From positions 434,001-498,000 of the forward strand of contig JAIWNE010000011.1 of the NCBI GenBank assembly GCA_025331445.1: a stretch of 64,000 bases of DNA, in the 5' to 3' direction. Positions 21,514 through 34,093 of the stretch are shown in pieces; the stretch's first letter is position 1; every line of letters starts with the position of its first letter. This DNA is from Blakeslea trispora. Lineage: Eukaryota > Mucoromycota > Mucoromycetes > Mucorales > Choanephoraceae. A model generated the notes under the pieces. The model did no database searches and had not been told where the DNA came from. It saw only the letters and a list, made by a program, of their open reading frames with translations. The translations under genes were made by a program, and so were the position numbers.

Positions 21514-22958
21514 ATCAAAATCTTTAGAATAAAGAAAGTACATGTCATTAAACCACTCGATTTAAGCTTTGTAGCGCTCAATCCAAACAATCGCTCCTTT
21601 GTGTTTTCTCTTTCTTTTATCATGATTGACTTCTATCTGGTCTTAAAAAAGACGCAGTGAAAGCCATCTCGTCTTGTAGCAAGTAAGCATAGTTTTGCTA
21701 TTTGCTGCTATATTTTTCCATAAGAAGTAGCCTAGAAAACCAATTATATGTTGATTATACTAGAATATTTATCCAGTTTATAAAGCTAAGCTCTGCCTGC
21801 CCTTTTATTCCAGCTGATTGTAATCTCGAAAATACTATAAAACAACGGGTTTGTGCAGTCTTGTCAATTGAAATTCATCAATCTTAAACAGCTCTCTCGG
21901 GCTTAATCGTCTTTTTTTTTTCTTTGTTGAAATTCAAATAAGTCAACCCCATTGTCAAAGAAAGGGTATAATGAATGTGATATGATATTAAGAACTGGTG
22001 GCAAATCAAATTTAAACCAGAAAATAATTGTACGTTGAGAGAAAGCACTTCCTTTGTTTAATAAAGTAACCTATATTGAGTGTATGACTATCATAATTAA
22101 TGCTTTTTATCGACGGGTATGGGAGCTATTATCAAATTCAATGACGTGCATACCCAAATATTTTTTGTTTCAATTCATAAACGCACATACAATACATGTA
22201 ACACACACCTATGAATGTCACTAGTATTGTAGTTATAGCAGAATACAGAACAATTGGCTAACATAAACCTTTTCTAATTGTTACAATAACAAACAACCAC
22301 ATATGGCAATTGTGCTTATCAGGAACAATTGATTCTGCTTTAAGTTTAGGATTAAATCAACACAATAAATGTGGGCATACTAGTAAAAGTCAGAATAGAC
22401 ATAATTTTGCTCTACTCTCTTCTTCCTTGTTTTTGTAACTGCTTTCTGAAATCAAACTGTATAACCTGTATCAAAGTATCCGCATTCGACTCTTTCAAAT
22501 CCTGTCAAATTTTCACATCTTTAAAGCATACTGGAGCCAGCTGGAATCTGGCTCTCATCACGTGTAAAGGCAATTGTGTTTATCTTTTGGTTTTTTTCTC
22601 TTCGATGATAAGGAGTATTTCTAATCATGGATTCTTTTCAGCGATTACAAAGTTCTGGTAATCTGTGTCGATTGAGCTCGCTCTCTCAAGTCCAAACATA
22701 TGTACATATAAACCTTTTATATATATCTCAATGGATTCTAAAGGAGAGGAATGAATTTATGTTGATGGCTTTACTGAAACAAGTAGTCAGCCTGCAGTCA
22801 TCATTCGCCCTCTTGAACAACACTATGTAACACAAATACGACTTTCCCCCTTTTCTTGCACTATTGTTCTTTGTTTATTTCTGTAAATCTCTCTCACTTT
22901 TTTTTTCTTATTTTTTCTTTACTTTTCTGTTTGACCTTTCTTTATAATTCAAAAAACT
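21514..22958. other. Gene-poor region between the GNAT gene and the oxysterol-binding protein
   Basis: AT-rich DNA with short chance open frames only. A frame starting MDSFQRLQSSGNL at 22627 is not recognisable. The last 100 bp are pyrimidine-rich, as in promoters of this genome. Confidence 0.5.
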
Positions 22959-25900
22959 ATGCCGGAAGTACGTGTTCAACCTCGGAGTATCTATGAACAT
23001 CATCTTCAAATTAAAAAACCCAACACAACCTTGAAATGGTCTTTTTCGACAAAAAAGAACAGTATATGCTTTGGACTATATTTTAAACCAGATCAATTTG
23101 AACACCGTGCATCAATGGATGAAACATCATATGCTTCTGCACCAGCAAACCAACCAAACAAATCCAAGAAACGAAATCCTTCATTGCCTAAACTTACACA
23201 ACTGCTTTCACACAATACTATTGATAAACAATCATCAGAAGACAACTCACCTTTAACTTCTGCTACAATCAACAGTAGCTTATGCTCGGACAATGAAGAT
23301 GAATCCAATGGCAAGGCGCCAGTAGTTGTTCAGAGTTTATCTCAGACTCATGGTCTGACTATACGCCGAAAGTCATCGTCGGCTGCATCAGTCAGTAACT
23401 TACTCGATAACGATTTCATTGAACTCATTCCAATTGAGCAAGTAAACTCATCAAAAGAAACCATTGTTGGATCTTTTTTAGCTAAAAGTTCCGGGAGCTA
23501 TATATTGCTATTTGGTAATTAATACATGAGTGTATCATTACTATTTGGCCAGCTCAATATTCATCATTTGTAAAAAAAAAAAAAAAAAATAGACAACACG
23601 TTCTCTAGAACAACACCCAAATCACTATTTTTTATGGTAACAACAGACGAACCTCTTGATGAGGATTCAAGTGATGATGTAGATATATCTGGTTGGCTAC
23701 TGAAAAAAAGGAGAAAAAGAATGCAAGGTAGTGTTACTAATATCTAACAAAAAAAAATGAACATAAGATAACCATAAGAGATGACTCACTTATTTTACTT
23801 TTTTTTTTGTCTTGCAAAGGATGGGCCAAGAGATGGTTCGAGCTATCTTCAGCAGGTGTACTTTCTTATTCGGTCAGAAAAGGTGATATTAAACGGGGTT
23901 CTCTTCAAGTCGGCTTAGCTACTATTGTCATATCACCAAAGCAACGCACACTTCATATAGATTCAGGAACAACAACATTTCATATCAAAGCAACTTCAAC
24001 CGACTTGTTTGAACAATGGCTATCTTTTATTCGTGCAAGGAAGTCAGTTAGTTTAGCGGCCAACAATAATCTAAATCCAATTATTTGGGATGACGAGGCT
24101 GTCGATTTTCAATCATTTTCTAATTTTGTACCCGAGTTAGCTCCAAATGTGTGCGATAGCCAATTGCATGATATGCACCATCAAAAGATTTCAAAGTCAT
24201 TGATTGAAATTGATGCCCATATAAAACATTTGAAGCAATTGTTGTTTGAAGACCTAGGCAACCTATCACCCAGTGATACACCAGTTCATTCCAATAGCAT
24301 CGTATCCTTCAAGGACCATGAAAAAACCAACGTAAGCTCTTCAACATCGACTCAATCAGCTGGAAAGTTCATCCGAATTCCCTTTGTTCGAAAGACAACT
24401 ACCACTCAATTAGATGAAAACCAGACATTACCCTATACTACAACTTATCAAAGCTCGACTATAAAAGCCATCAATGCATCCATAGAACTAATTGAGGAAT
24501 GTCGAGATACCCTCTCTGATGCTTATCATGAACTATACAGTCAAAAGCAAGAGCAAGATGATACTGTGGCTATTGACTCTCTTAAAGTCTCCAGTAAAAC
24601 AAAAGCTGGTCCCCTTTCTCATCGATCGGTCAAGAGCTTTTATTCGTATAGTATGTTATCAGATCAATATTTCGATGCAGAAGATTTCTTCATGAGTTCA
24701 GATGATATCGAATCTGTTTGTGGTTCTGTCGACATCAACTCGGACGACGAGGAAGATGAAGATTGTTGTAAGAATTCTGTCAGCTCGACACATGGTAAGG
24801 TGAATTGTCAAAGGGAATATGGTATTCAGGTTTTATATTTACTATTATCTCCCAAGTTACTCAAAAACACTCGTTTGATCTCGACATTGACAAAGAAGCC
24901 TTGACTATAGTACGAAGAGAAGGCTTGCCTCATCCTGTTGCTGTTAAAAGCATTTCGTTTTTAGGTGTCCTGCGAAAGAATATTGGTAAAGACTTGTCAA
25001 CTATTTCTATGCCAATCACCTTCAATGAGCCCATCAATCTTCTACAACATCTATGTGAAGAGCTGGAATATTCTGATCTCATTGAAAAAGCGGCACTTCA
25101 GGCATCATCTATCAACAGACTAATGTACATTGTGTTGTTTGCAATCTCAGGATATGCATCATCTCAATATCGTATTGGCAGAAAGCCTTTCAACCCTATA
25201 TTGTTTGAGACCTATGAATGCATTCGACCTGATAAAGGATTTCGTTTTATTTCAGAGAAAGTCTCACACCATCCCAATATCTTGGCAGTAAATTATCTAG
25301 AAAGATGGAAGCGATAACTAGTAAAGCTAATTGCTTCTACTTCTTTAGTGTCATGCAGACTCTAGAATATTTGAATACAGTCAGAGCTGCTCTGGTAAAA
25401 CCAAATTTTGGGGGAAATCAATGGAGCTTATCTCTGAAGGACAATGCCGTATCAAGCTCAAAGAGTATGGCGATATTTTTACTTATTCAAAGCCGTCAAG
25501 TTGGCTTAGGAATTTAGTAGCTGGTACAAAGTATATAGAGCACATAGGAGAAATGAAAGTCGTGAACCATACAAGAGGTGATTATGCCATTGTCACATTT
25601 AAAGAAGCAATTACACCTGGAACAGGATTCTTTAGCAATCTGGCTTCTGACAACTCGCAATACAGAAATCATGTCGCTATCAAGCTATACAATGAGAATG
25701 GTATCTTATTGAAAGAGTTACAGGGTAAATGGAACGAGTCTATTTCGGAAGTTGTTGGTCCCGATCAATACTCCACTTTATGGCGTTGCAAGCCTCCAAG
25801 CATCCCAAACTATCATGACTATTATGGATTCACTTCATTCTTAATGGAACTTAACGAGATCACTCAACTTGAAGAGAACAAAATTCCTATCACTGATACT

Positions 25901-26155
25901 AGAAACAGACCAGATCAACGCCTGTTTGAAGAAGGAAAGGTCTCTGAAGCTGAGAGTGAAAAAGAACGAATCGAACAGTTGCAGAGAGAGAGACGAAAGC
26001 AAACTGAGTTATCCGGTGAATCGTGTCAGCCTCTTTGGTTTGAATTAAAAAAAGATGATCTTTCATCAAATGGAGAATTTTGGCAATACAAAGGGGGATA
26101 TTGGGAGGCACGAAGCAAAAGACAATGGCCAGATGAAATTCTGCAGTTGTGGTAA
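22959..26155 (+). CDS. OSH3: Oxysterol-binding protein, OSH3-like (GOLD-PH-FFAT-ORD), five exons
   Basis: Exons are 22959-23514, 23593-23727, 23820-24794, 24857-25287 and 25349-26155, giving 967 aa, similar to yeast Osh3. Such proteins exchange sterol and phosphoinositide lipids at ER-plasma membrane contacts. An N-terminal GOLD-like domain, split by a low-complexity loop, ends FIELIPIEQVNSSKETIVGS...YILLFDNTFS. The PH domain starts DISGWLLKKRRKRMQGWAKR with the WAKRWF strand. A two-phenylalanine-type ER-targeting motif, QYFDAED, is encoded at 24665-24685. The ORD carries the family signature SEKVSHHPN and then SGKTKFWGKSMEL. The fourth intron (25288-25348) joins HHPNILA to CHADSRIFEYSQ and is required to keep the frame; without it the ORD appears broken. 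The C-terminus ends WPDEILQLW. Confidence 0.94.
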
Positions 26156-26412
26156 TCTGTCTTGAAAAATACAGACTTCATTTTTCTTTTTTCAGCTTTC
26201 AACAAAATAAAAGTCATAATAGCTTGTTTATTCAAAAGAAAGATATTTTTGCTTTCTTTATTCTGGTGGTAGAAGATGAAAGAAGAACATCTTGTTGAGA
26301 TCTTGTTTATCACAGAATTGCTAATTACATGAACAATCATATCTTCTATATATATATAGCAAGCGATTTCAAGCATGGATCATTCTATCTACTGCTCTTT
26401 CAACAGGATCAA

Positions 26413-28083
26413 TTAAAAAACGCATTTGCTGTTGATGAGAAGCATATCAATTGATTGACACTCGATTTCTAAATGTCCAGCTGGAAACGTTTCAAGTAAG
26501 TCTATGCTCTGATACAAATCGGATGTATCAAAATAGCCATAAAGAGCCGGGTCTTCCCATGCTGAAGGATGCTGCTTCATAGCAATGTCCAAAACTTGAG
26601 CGGCTTCCTTACTCAATCTCTCAACTTTACTGATCGTATTCGAGAAAGGCCGATCTTGTTTTTGATGCTCAGGCATAGAGTACCATTCTGATTTCTTTTG
26701 AGATCGTATATGGAGAATTCGAATGGATTGACACAGATTTGATATATACGCCTGTTGAATGCTGACTGACCTTAATTTTTGCTGTCGCAAATCGATGGAT
26801 ACCTGATTGTAGTGATGCTTGAACCTTACTTCAACCAAACTCATGTGTTTCAGTTCAAGACAACAGGTCGAGATAGGGTCAAGACATCGATCAAGCAAAG
26901 TGCAATTTTTGATATTGATTTCTTCAAGTGGGTGCAATGTACCAAGATGTGCCAAAAGAGTATTTCGATTACCCTGTAGCTCTATCTTATTGAGTTCAAG
27001 GTATCTTAGACGAGGAAAACAACGCAAAACTACATCAACCCAAAGTGGGTCTGTTTTCCACAACGAGCTTGGTCTTAGCACGAGTTGATCCAGATTTATA
27101 CATGTACTACCAAGAATCTCCATGCGCTTGCAGTTTTTTGTGTCGTGCCAATAACAAAGGTCTAATTTACGAATGGATGAAAAAACACTCAAATGTAATC
27201 TGCATAGTCCTAAAAAGGCACAGTCTATGACAGGTGTTTTTGATTTGTACGTGAAGTGTAAACCTTTTTGCTTGTCTAGTTGGTAAACAAGATTTTCATC
27301 AGGCAAAATGTTTTCGATCTCCACATCAGTAAGCATTGGGCATTTGGAGAAAAAACTATTGTAAGTTGCAACACGTTGGTGTTCTTTTGAGAAACGGCTG
27401 GGATGAAAGTACAAGGAGGTATTGATGGCATGCCATGGAACAATTGATACAAGTTTTATCCTTAGAGATCGTAAATTTGGATAAGACTCGCCTATAGTAC
27501 ACAACCAGTGAAACATTTCCCAGCAATTCCAAATGCAACTTATCGTTAATGTGAGCTCTTTCAAGTTGTGCACCGAAACCTGGTTTTGTTTATCAAAGCA
27601 TTTCATGTCTATGCATGGACATTTGATGGACAAGCTCTCAAGCAGAGGACAGATAGTAAATATACATTTCATCGTTTCTACATCAGCTCGGTAGCTAAGT
27701 GCTATATCAATGGTAATGCGTTTTAAATGATGTGGTAAAGATTGTTCTATAATTAAAGTAATGTCATGAAAGTGACGCGCACTCCAGCGAGGCAGAATCA
27801 AGTCAATGGAGATTAAATGAGGAAACGACTGTCGAATTTCCCTCAGATGTGCTTTCTTTATATCATCGGTCTGTATGTTGAGGTGTTGAACAAGATGATG
27901 GTTTTTAGATTGGCTTAACAATCCATCTAGTTGTTGTAGCGTATCAATCCTGACATCCCAAAACATACATTTTATCAGAGTGTCATAGAATAAGCGGTTG
28001 GCTAGTATCAATTGAAGACAATCTTTTGATGGAAGATAGAAACCGATATATTCAATGATTTCATTGGGTAAAGTACAAATCAT
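26413..28083 (-). CDS. F-box protein with probable leucine-rich repeats, single exon
   Basis: The 556-aa protein starts MICTLPNEIIEYIGFYLPSK, a typical F-box (LPxEIxxxIxxYLxxxD; about residues 4-40), then ANRLFYDTLIKCMFWDVRID. Such proteins recruit substrates to SCF ubiquitin ligases through Skp1. The remainder has recurring Leu/Ile-rich stretches with cysteines and asparagines (NLRSLRIKLV, CINLDQLVLRPSSLW, RLRYLELNKIEL, PLEEINIKNC, CLELKHMSLVEVRF), as in LRR F-box proteins. The target is not predictable. Mucoralean genomes carry many such genes. It is convergent with the oxysterol-binding protein gene, 257 bp between stop codons. Confidence 0.88.
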   Translation of the reverse strand: MICTLPNEIIEYIGFYLPSKDCLQLILANRLFYDTLIKCMFWDVRIDTLQQLDGLLSQSKNHHLVQHLNIQTDDIKKAHLREIRQSFPHLISIDLILPRWSARHFHDITLIIEQSLPHHLKRITIDIALSYRADVETMKCIFTICPLLESLSIKCPCIDMKCFDKQNQVSVHNLKELTLTISCIWNCWEMFHWLCTIGESYPNLRSLRIKLVSIVPWHAINTSLYFHPSRFSKEHQRVATYNSFFSKCPMLTDVEIENILPDENLVYQLDKQKGLHFTYKSKTPVIDCAFLGLCRLHLSVFSSIRKLDLCYWHDTKNCKRMEILGSTCINLDQLVLRPSSLWKTDPLWVDVVLRCFPRLRYLELNKIELQGNRNTLLAHLGTLHPLEEINIKNCTLLDRCLDPISTCCLELKHMSLVEVRFKHHYNQVSIDLRQQKLRSVSIQQAYISNLCQSIRILHIRSQKKSEWYSMPEHQKQDRPFSNTISKVERLSKEAAQVLDIAMKQHPSAWEDPALYGYFDTSDLYQSIDLLETFPAGHLEIECQSIDMLLINSKCVF

Positions 28084-29534
28084 GTAAAGAAAAAGAAGAA
28101 AGGAAGAAGCAATACCAAGCCTTTTTCAAAAAAAAATCAATTAAGCTTTAGGTGGCTGTTGTTGTTTCTACAAATGGATAGTATGCTGAGAAGAAAAAGA
28201 TTGTCCTACATGGTTTGCTTGCACTTGAATTGAAGCATGTGTAACGATATCTGACAAGTGCAATTATTCAATGATCTTGCATTGTCAGTAAAAATAACAA
28301 TGTGAGTGTAAACAATGTTTCTCCTCTTTCTTTTTCTTTGAGCAATCTGTGTAATTTCGTGTATTGTGTTTCTAACGCAATGTCTTTTTCAGCAAGCTTG
28401 GTATCACTTTTTTTTTCTGGTTTATTCTGTTAATGCCGCAAGTGATTTCGTCCTCTGCATTCTCCTTTACATCTAAGCCTAGGAACCACTCATACATCTC
28501 TCCATTCTTCTTTACTGCTTTTAGTACTTTTTTCTCAAACATGGGACAAATTGCCCGCATTTCCATAAGCATGAAAGTTCACACAGAGGAGTCTATCACG
28601 ACTATCACTCAGAGGATTGTATGGATTGGAAACATCGGCTAGATTGAATACCAAAGGGAAGATGTGCCTATCAAAGTTTTGAGCTTACAAAAGCTCAACT
28701 TTGCTTCATAGGAGTAATTGATATGATCAGCAATAACGCTGGCTTTTCATTCTTTTCTGACCAAGTCTAAAGCCGACTCTCATTCGTGATCTTTATCAAC
28801 TTTCATGATAATTGTTCTTTGACTTCTTCTTTTTGAGCTTTGCCGAATTTATTCAACATTGTTTCAATTGAGTTTGTAAGAGTCCATTTCTGAATGTTTT
28901 CTAACAAGGCTTCTTAAATTTGGCAGAGAGGAATATTTCTCATGAACCCTTAGAACCCACCTGTTTTCAAGACAGCCTTATGCCTTTTCCTTTAACATCT
29001 ATATTTGTAGGAAAGAGATCATGCCAATTTGTTGAGAAATGAATGTATCAGATGCAGAACGAGTTTCTTTGTCGTCTTCAACGTAGTAATTCTTAGCAGG
29101 ACTTTCCATATATCCCAGTATCATAGTCAATGTAAGAGCTCCAAAGATAAAGGGGGAAACTATAACTGTTCTCATTCTTATTTCGAGTCCAGTTCTATAC
29201 TAAAAAAAAAAGGAGGGGTCTTCAAGTAGTAGTGCTTCAAATCCAGCTCAAAGTTGCTGCCAATGACATAAGAAACAGCCCAAAAGACAAGAGAGAACAG
29301 AACAGATTCATTGATTGAGTTCTCAACTAAAATAGTTTTTGTCTCTTTTACTTTGAGCAAAGTCCAGTGAAAGGAGAAACACTCGTTTTTATTGCCGCTA
29401 TAGACATCTTGATTTTTAAAGCCGATCCGACATGAGAGGGTTACGTCACGTATCCTGCCTTTATATTTTTTCCATTTTTCTTCTCAGTTTGACGCGCAAT
29501 TTCTCTTTCTTTAGCATAACTTACTTTTTACAAG
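28084..29534. other. Intergenic region between the F-box gene and RPT6
   Basis: No gene recognised. Overlapping 65-70-codon frames on both strands near 28372-28642 lack family resemblance. The right end contains the RPT6 promoter with an ATF/CREB-like site. Confidence 0.5.
29441..29450 (+). promoter_or_regulatory. ATF/CREB-like site upstream of RPT6
   Basis: TTACGTCACG contains the bZIP half-sites TTACGTCA. It lies 85 bp upstream of the RPT6 start codon. Factor and effect are inferred. Confidence 0.4.
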
Positions 29535-30877
29535 ATGAAGAAGGAAGGAATCAAGTCATATTATCAAGCCAAGATTGAAGAGTGCGAACTCATCATGAAC
29601 GAAAAGACACAAGATCTTCGACGTTTAGAAGCACAAAGAAATGCCTTGAATGCTAAAGGTAATACCTACTGAAATGTCACTGCTATTTATCTCTCTCTCA
29701 CACTCTCTCTTTTATTCAGTACGCCTTTTGAAAGAGGAATTACAACTGTTGCAAGAACCTGGATCTTATGTTGGTGAAGTGGTCAAGGTGATGGGCAAAA
29801 AGAAAGTGTTGGTCAAGGTAAGTGCTGTGGTCTTGGTTGCACAGTAGTTATTCAACTTTTTGCTTATAGGTTCATCCTGAAGGCAAATTTGTGGTTGACC
29901 TTGCCTCTGATATTGATATTGCACAACTCACACCCACCACTCGTGTCGCTCTTCGTAATGATTCTTACCAACTTCACAAAGTCTTACCCAACAAGATTGA
30001 TCCTTTAGTCTCTCTTATGATGGTTGAGAAAGTACCAGATTCCACTTATGAAATGGTTGGTGGTCTTGACCAACAGATCAAGGAAATTAAAGAAGTGATT
30101 GAATTGCCAGTGAAGCATCCTGAACTGTTTGAGTCACTCGGTATTGCTCAACCTAAAGGTGTCTTGTTGTACGGTCCTCCAGGTACCGGTAAGACATTGT
30201 TGGCCAGAGCTGTAGCTCATCATACAGACTGTCGATTTATTCGTGTCTCTGGTTCCGAACTTGTACAGAAATATATTGGTGAAGGTAGTCGAATGGTGCG
30301 TGAATTGTTTGTGATGGCCAGGTAACGAATCATCATGAATAAAGGGGAATGTTAGGCTAATGCATTCGATAGAGAACATGCTCCTTCTATTATTTTCATG
30401 GATGAAATCGATTCTATTGGTTCGGCTCGTATGGAAAGTGGAGGCGGAGGTGATTCCGAAGTACAGAGAACCATGTTGGAATTGCTGAATCAATTGGATG
30501 GTTTTGAAGCAACAAAGAATATTAAGGTCATTATGGCAACAAATCGTATCGATATTTTAGATCCCGCATTGTTGCGTCCTGGTCGTATTGATCGTAAGAT
30601 TGAGTTCCCTCCACCAAGTGAGGAAGCTCGTGCAGATATTCTCAAGATTCACTCTCGTAAGATGAATCTGACGCGTGGTATCAACCTTCGTAAGATTGCC
30701 GAAAAGATGAGTGGCAGTAGTGGTGCTGAAGTGAAGGCTGTCTGTACAGAAGCTGGTATGTTTGCCTTGCGTGAACGTCGTGTTCATGTCACTCAAGAAG
30801 ATTTCGAAATGTCTGTTGCCAAGGTGATGAAGAAGGATTCTGATGCCAACACTAGTTTGAGAAAACTCTGGAAGTAA
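29535..30877 (+). CDS. RPT6: 26S proteasome regulatory ATPase RPT6 (PSMC5), four exons
   Basis: Exons are 29535-29658, 29720-29817, 29870-30321 and 30373-30877, giving 392 aa, slightly shorter than yeast Rpt6 (405 aa). Rpt6 is one of six AAA+ ATPases in the base of the 19S particle that unfold substrates. In order: an N-terminal coiled coil (about residues 10-55), the OB-fold ([20 protein letters not shown]), Walker A GPPGTGKT at 176-183, pore loop KYIGEG, Walker B IIFMDEID at 231-238, sensor [18 protein letters not shown], and the C-terminal helical lid ending LRKLWK. All key residues are present. Confidence 0.97.
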
Positions 30878-30984
30878 AATAAAGAAAACAATACCAAATC
30901 CAACCTTTATATACAAAAGAAAAGGAAGAGGGGGAGAGAGAGAGAGAGAGAGGGATCAATAAAGGTGTTGTTTTATGCTGGTTT

Positions 30985-31728
30985 TTATTTTTTGGATTGT
31001 AACTTTCTTTCTAATTCAGCCAACTCAGCTTCTAATGTTTGTAATTTGGTATCTAATAAATCATTGTATTCTTCTTCTGATAGTTGATGAATGGGGAACC
31101 AACTAGGCAAATGAATGTATTTCAAGATAGACGATAGACCTTTGACTTCTTTTTCTTCATTTGTTGGGGTGGGTGGTGGTGCCTCTAGACGTCTCAAGAT
31201 GGATACCTGTCGCCAATGGTTGCCGGCTGTATAGGCTCCCTGAAGAACAGAGCAGATAGCACCAAACACAACAACACCTGATAACATGCTTTTAGGTCCT
31301 CGATAGGCAGCTGATAGGAGGCCACCTGTAGTAGCTCCTGCCATAGCACTACTGAACATAGCATCCATATCCTGTGTCTGTGAATCTTTTAATCCAAACT
31401 GTGCATTTTGTTGTCTTTGATAGTTGATGAATGTTTCGCGAACCACTAAATAAAATGTGTTAATCAATGGTTTTCTTGTGTATGCTAAAAAATCCTTTAC
31501 AAAAGAAAGTGGCACCAAAGACACCACAGTTTAAACTGGTTGAAATAGTCCATTGTTTAACAGGTGCATTCTTTAATACGGCAAATGTTGCACCTGTCGT
31601 TCCACCCACTATAGCTAAAATAAGAATGTTAAAAGAGAGAAAATTCGAATAAGGCTTTTGTTTTTTTTACCTGCAAGGCTAGAGCCAACCATTACATTTT
31701 TTATTGTTTCTGTACTCTTGTTTGTCAT
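30985..31728 (-). CDS. Tim17/Tim22/Tim23-family mitochondrial membrane protein, three exons
   Basis: Exons in coding order are 31728-31671, 31614-31501 and 31445-30985, giving 210 aa. The gene is under-called by open-frame searches because the first two exons are tiny. Four glycine-rich hydrophobic stretches typical of the Tim17 fold are seen: IVGGTTGATFAV, LNCGVFGATFFLV, AMAGATTGGLLSAAYRG and MLSGVVVFGAICSVLQGAY. A basic, proline-rich linker follows, then a C-terminal helix ending ELAELERKLQSKK that may form a coiled coil. The longer C-terminus argues against canonical Tim17, Tim22 or Tim23; a TIMMDC1- or complex I-associated relative is possible. Location in the inner mitochondrial membrane is inferred from family. 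Confidence 0.85.
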
Positions 31729-32368
31729 GTATAAAAATAAACAAGAAAAAAAAATGAAAATAAAGAATATCTGTATGCATATCATCAAAATAGCCCAGTG
31801 GCTTGTGATGGAGAACTTTCCGGGAATACTCTCACTCTCTTAACTCGGAGAATGTGTCAAATGCATAAGAAATCAATCTCTTTTTTTTTTTTTTTACTCT
31901 TTCTGCTTTTATTTTTTTCCAACAAATCGAAATAGCTTATTTGTGCCTTGTCTTTTTTTTTTTTAACATGAACAGAATACACAATGAGATTGGATTGAAT
32001 CCTTAAAACTAGAGCCTTTTTTTCTTATAGGCTTCATGCAGTATGGATTTCAACAAGTATAAATGTCAAATTTCCCTTTGAGAAAGTTCTTTGTTCATTC
32101 ACCTTAAATCGATTTAACAAATAAGCTTGTATTGTTTGGATTTTCTTTCAATAAACATCATTATATTAAGGCATAAAAATGAAAGAAAGCACAGTGGCTT
32201 GTGGCATTTTTTTTTTATTTTTTTACTTTTTTTTATTTTCATGAAGGTTTGTTTACCAAAAAAAAATACAAGCTTAATACAAGTCACAAGCCTCCTGATT
32301 TATTCCTTTTTTTTTTTTGACAACTTTTTTTTTTCCTTTTTCATTTGTTTTTATAAAAGAAAGGCACT
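31729..32368. other. Divergent intergenic region between the Tim17-family gene and bystin
   Basis: 640 bp of AT-rich DNA with several poly-T tracts, presumably both promoters. No other feature is seen. Confidence 0.5.
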
Positions 32369-33793
32369 ATGGGAAAAGACACAACTAAAGGAAAGGCTGC
32401 CCGTGCTCAAAGACACGATCCTCTTCATGTTCAGTTGGCTGATATGCCTGAAAACACTTTGATGAAAAAGGCTCCTCGTCAAAAGTTTGTTGAACGCAAC
32501 AGTCGAGCTGAAGAAGCTGGCGAGGTAATTCTCTTGTTGTGGCATTTCTTATGAAATTACACCTGCTTACATTCTATCGATTTAGGAATATCTGGATGCC
32601 AAACTTTCAAAGAAAATCTTGAAAATTGCCAGAGAACAACAAGAACAGATTGAAAGACAAGAGGAAGACGAAGAAGAAAGGTAAGGCTATTTTCTTTGTT
32701 GTTCTTCATAGACTCATATTGATGGGATCTTAGAGAATCCACAGTAGATAAAAACAAGTTCCCCTTGGGATTCGATCCTGATGAAGAAGAGATAGACGAA
32801 GTAGATCAATATGGCGATTATGAGGAACTTGAGATTGATGCTGCTGATGCAGATGTCTTGGAGAAATTCTTACCTAGTGCACCCAAGCAAAAAAAGACAT
32901 TGGCTGATTTGATCATGGACAAGATTAACGAAAAGAATGCAGCTGAAGGTCGTGAGGCAATTGAAGCTGAAGATGAGCTCTCTCCTCATATGAATCCCAA
33001 GGTCGTTGAGGTCTATACGAAGGTTGGCCAATTATTAAGCCGCTACAAGTCTGGCAAGTTACCCAAGGCCTTCAAGATCATTCCTTCCTTGAACAACTGG
33101 GAAGAAATCCTATACCTTACCAACCCTGATGAATGGACTCCTCATGCTACCTATGAAGCCACACGTATGTTTGTCTCCAACCTGAAGGCCAAGCAAGTAC
33201 AGCGTTTCCTGTCTCTTGTGTTATTGGATCGTGTTCGTGATGATATCCAAGATAACAAGAAGCTCAGTTATCATTTGTACTTGGCTCTCAAGAAATCATT
33301 GTATAAGCCTGCTGCCTTCTTTAAGGGTATCTTGTTCCCCCTGTGTGAATCTGGTAATTGTACGCTTAAGGAAGCTGCCATTCTCGGTAGTGTTCTCTCC
33401 AAGATCTCTATTCCTGTCTTGCACTCTTCAGCTGCCATCCTTCGTCTGTCTGAGATGGATTACACTGGCCCCAACTCATTGTTCATTCGTATCTTGTTGG
33501 ACAAGAAATACGCTTTGCCTTTTAAGGTAGTAGATGCTCTTGTTATGCATTTTGCTCGTTTCATGAATGATGAGCGTGAAATGCCTGTACTCTGGCATCA
33601 ATCCATGCTTGTGTTTGTTCAACGTTATAAACAAGACTTGGTTGGTGAACAAAAGGATATTCTATTGGAAGTTGTCAAGAAGAAGTATCACCCTGGTATC
33701 ACACCTGAAGTTCGTCGAGAAATTGTTCATTCTGAAGCTAGAGATGCCATGTTGACTGAAAGAGATGATGATGATATTATGATGATGGATTAG
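32369..33793 (+). CDS. ENP1: Bystin / ENP1, 40S ribosome assembly factor, three exons
   Basis: Exons are 32369-32524, 32586-32680 and 32734-33793, giving 436 aa. Bystin/Enp1 binds pre-40S particles in the nucleolus and cytoplasm and is needed for 20S pre-rRNA processing. The basic N-terminus (KGKAARAQRHDPLHVQLAD), the acidic middle (DPDEEEIDEVDQYGDYEEL) and the long conserved bystin domain are all visible, with YKSGKLPKAFKIIPSL, WTPHATYEATRMF, YKPAAFFKGILFPLCES, and the C-terminal RYKQDLVGEQKDILLEV and KYHPGITPEVRREI. The start is the first ATG (MGKDTTKGK). It is convergent with the WNK-like kinase gene. Confidence 0.96.
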
Positions 33794-34093
33794 ATCCCCC
33801 CCTTTTTTTTGTACGCTTTTTATTTTTCCATTTTCTTTTTTTTTTTATATGTACCATCACTCTTCTTATTATTTTATATATATTTACATACATGCACATC
33901 TCAAGAAAAAAGATACAACCTCTTCCCTAAAACATGATTCCTATACATTAGCAACACACAAGGCATAATTGAATTTTTTCTTTCTTCTTTACATACACCT
34001 CCTCCTTTTCTTTTTTTCTCTCTTTCTTTTGCACAGTAAAATTTACTTCATTTTTTAGACTTATAAAAAAAAAAGAAAAAAGAGTATTGTTTA
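33794..34093. other. Convergent 3' region between bystin and the kinase gene
   Basis: 300 bp of poly-T/poly-A tracts in both directions, fitting two polyadenylation regions. No gene is visible. Confidence 0.5.
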
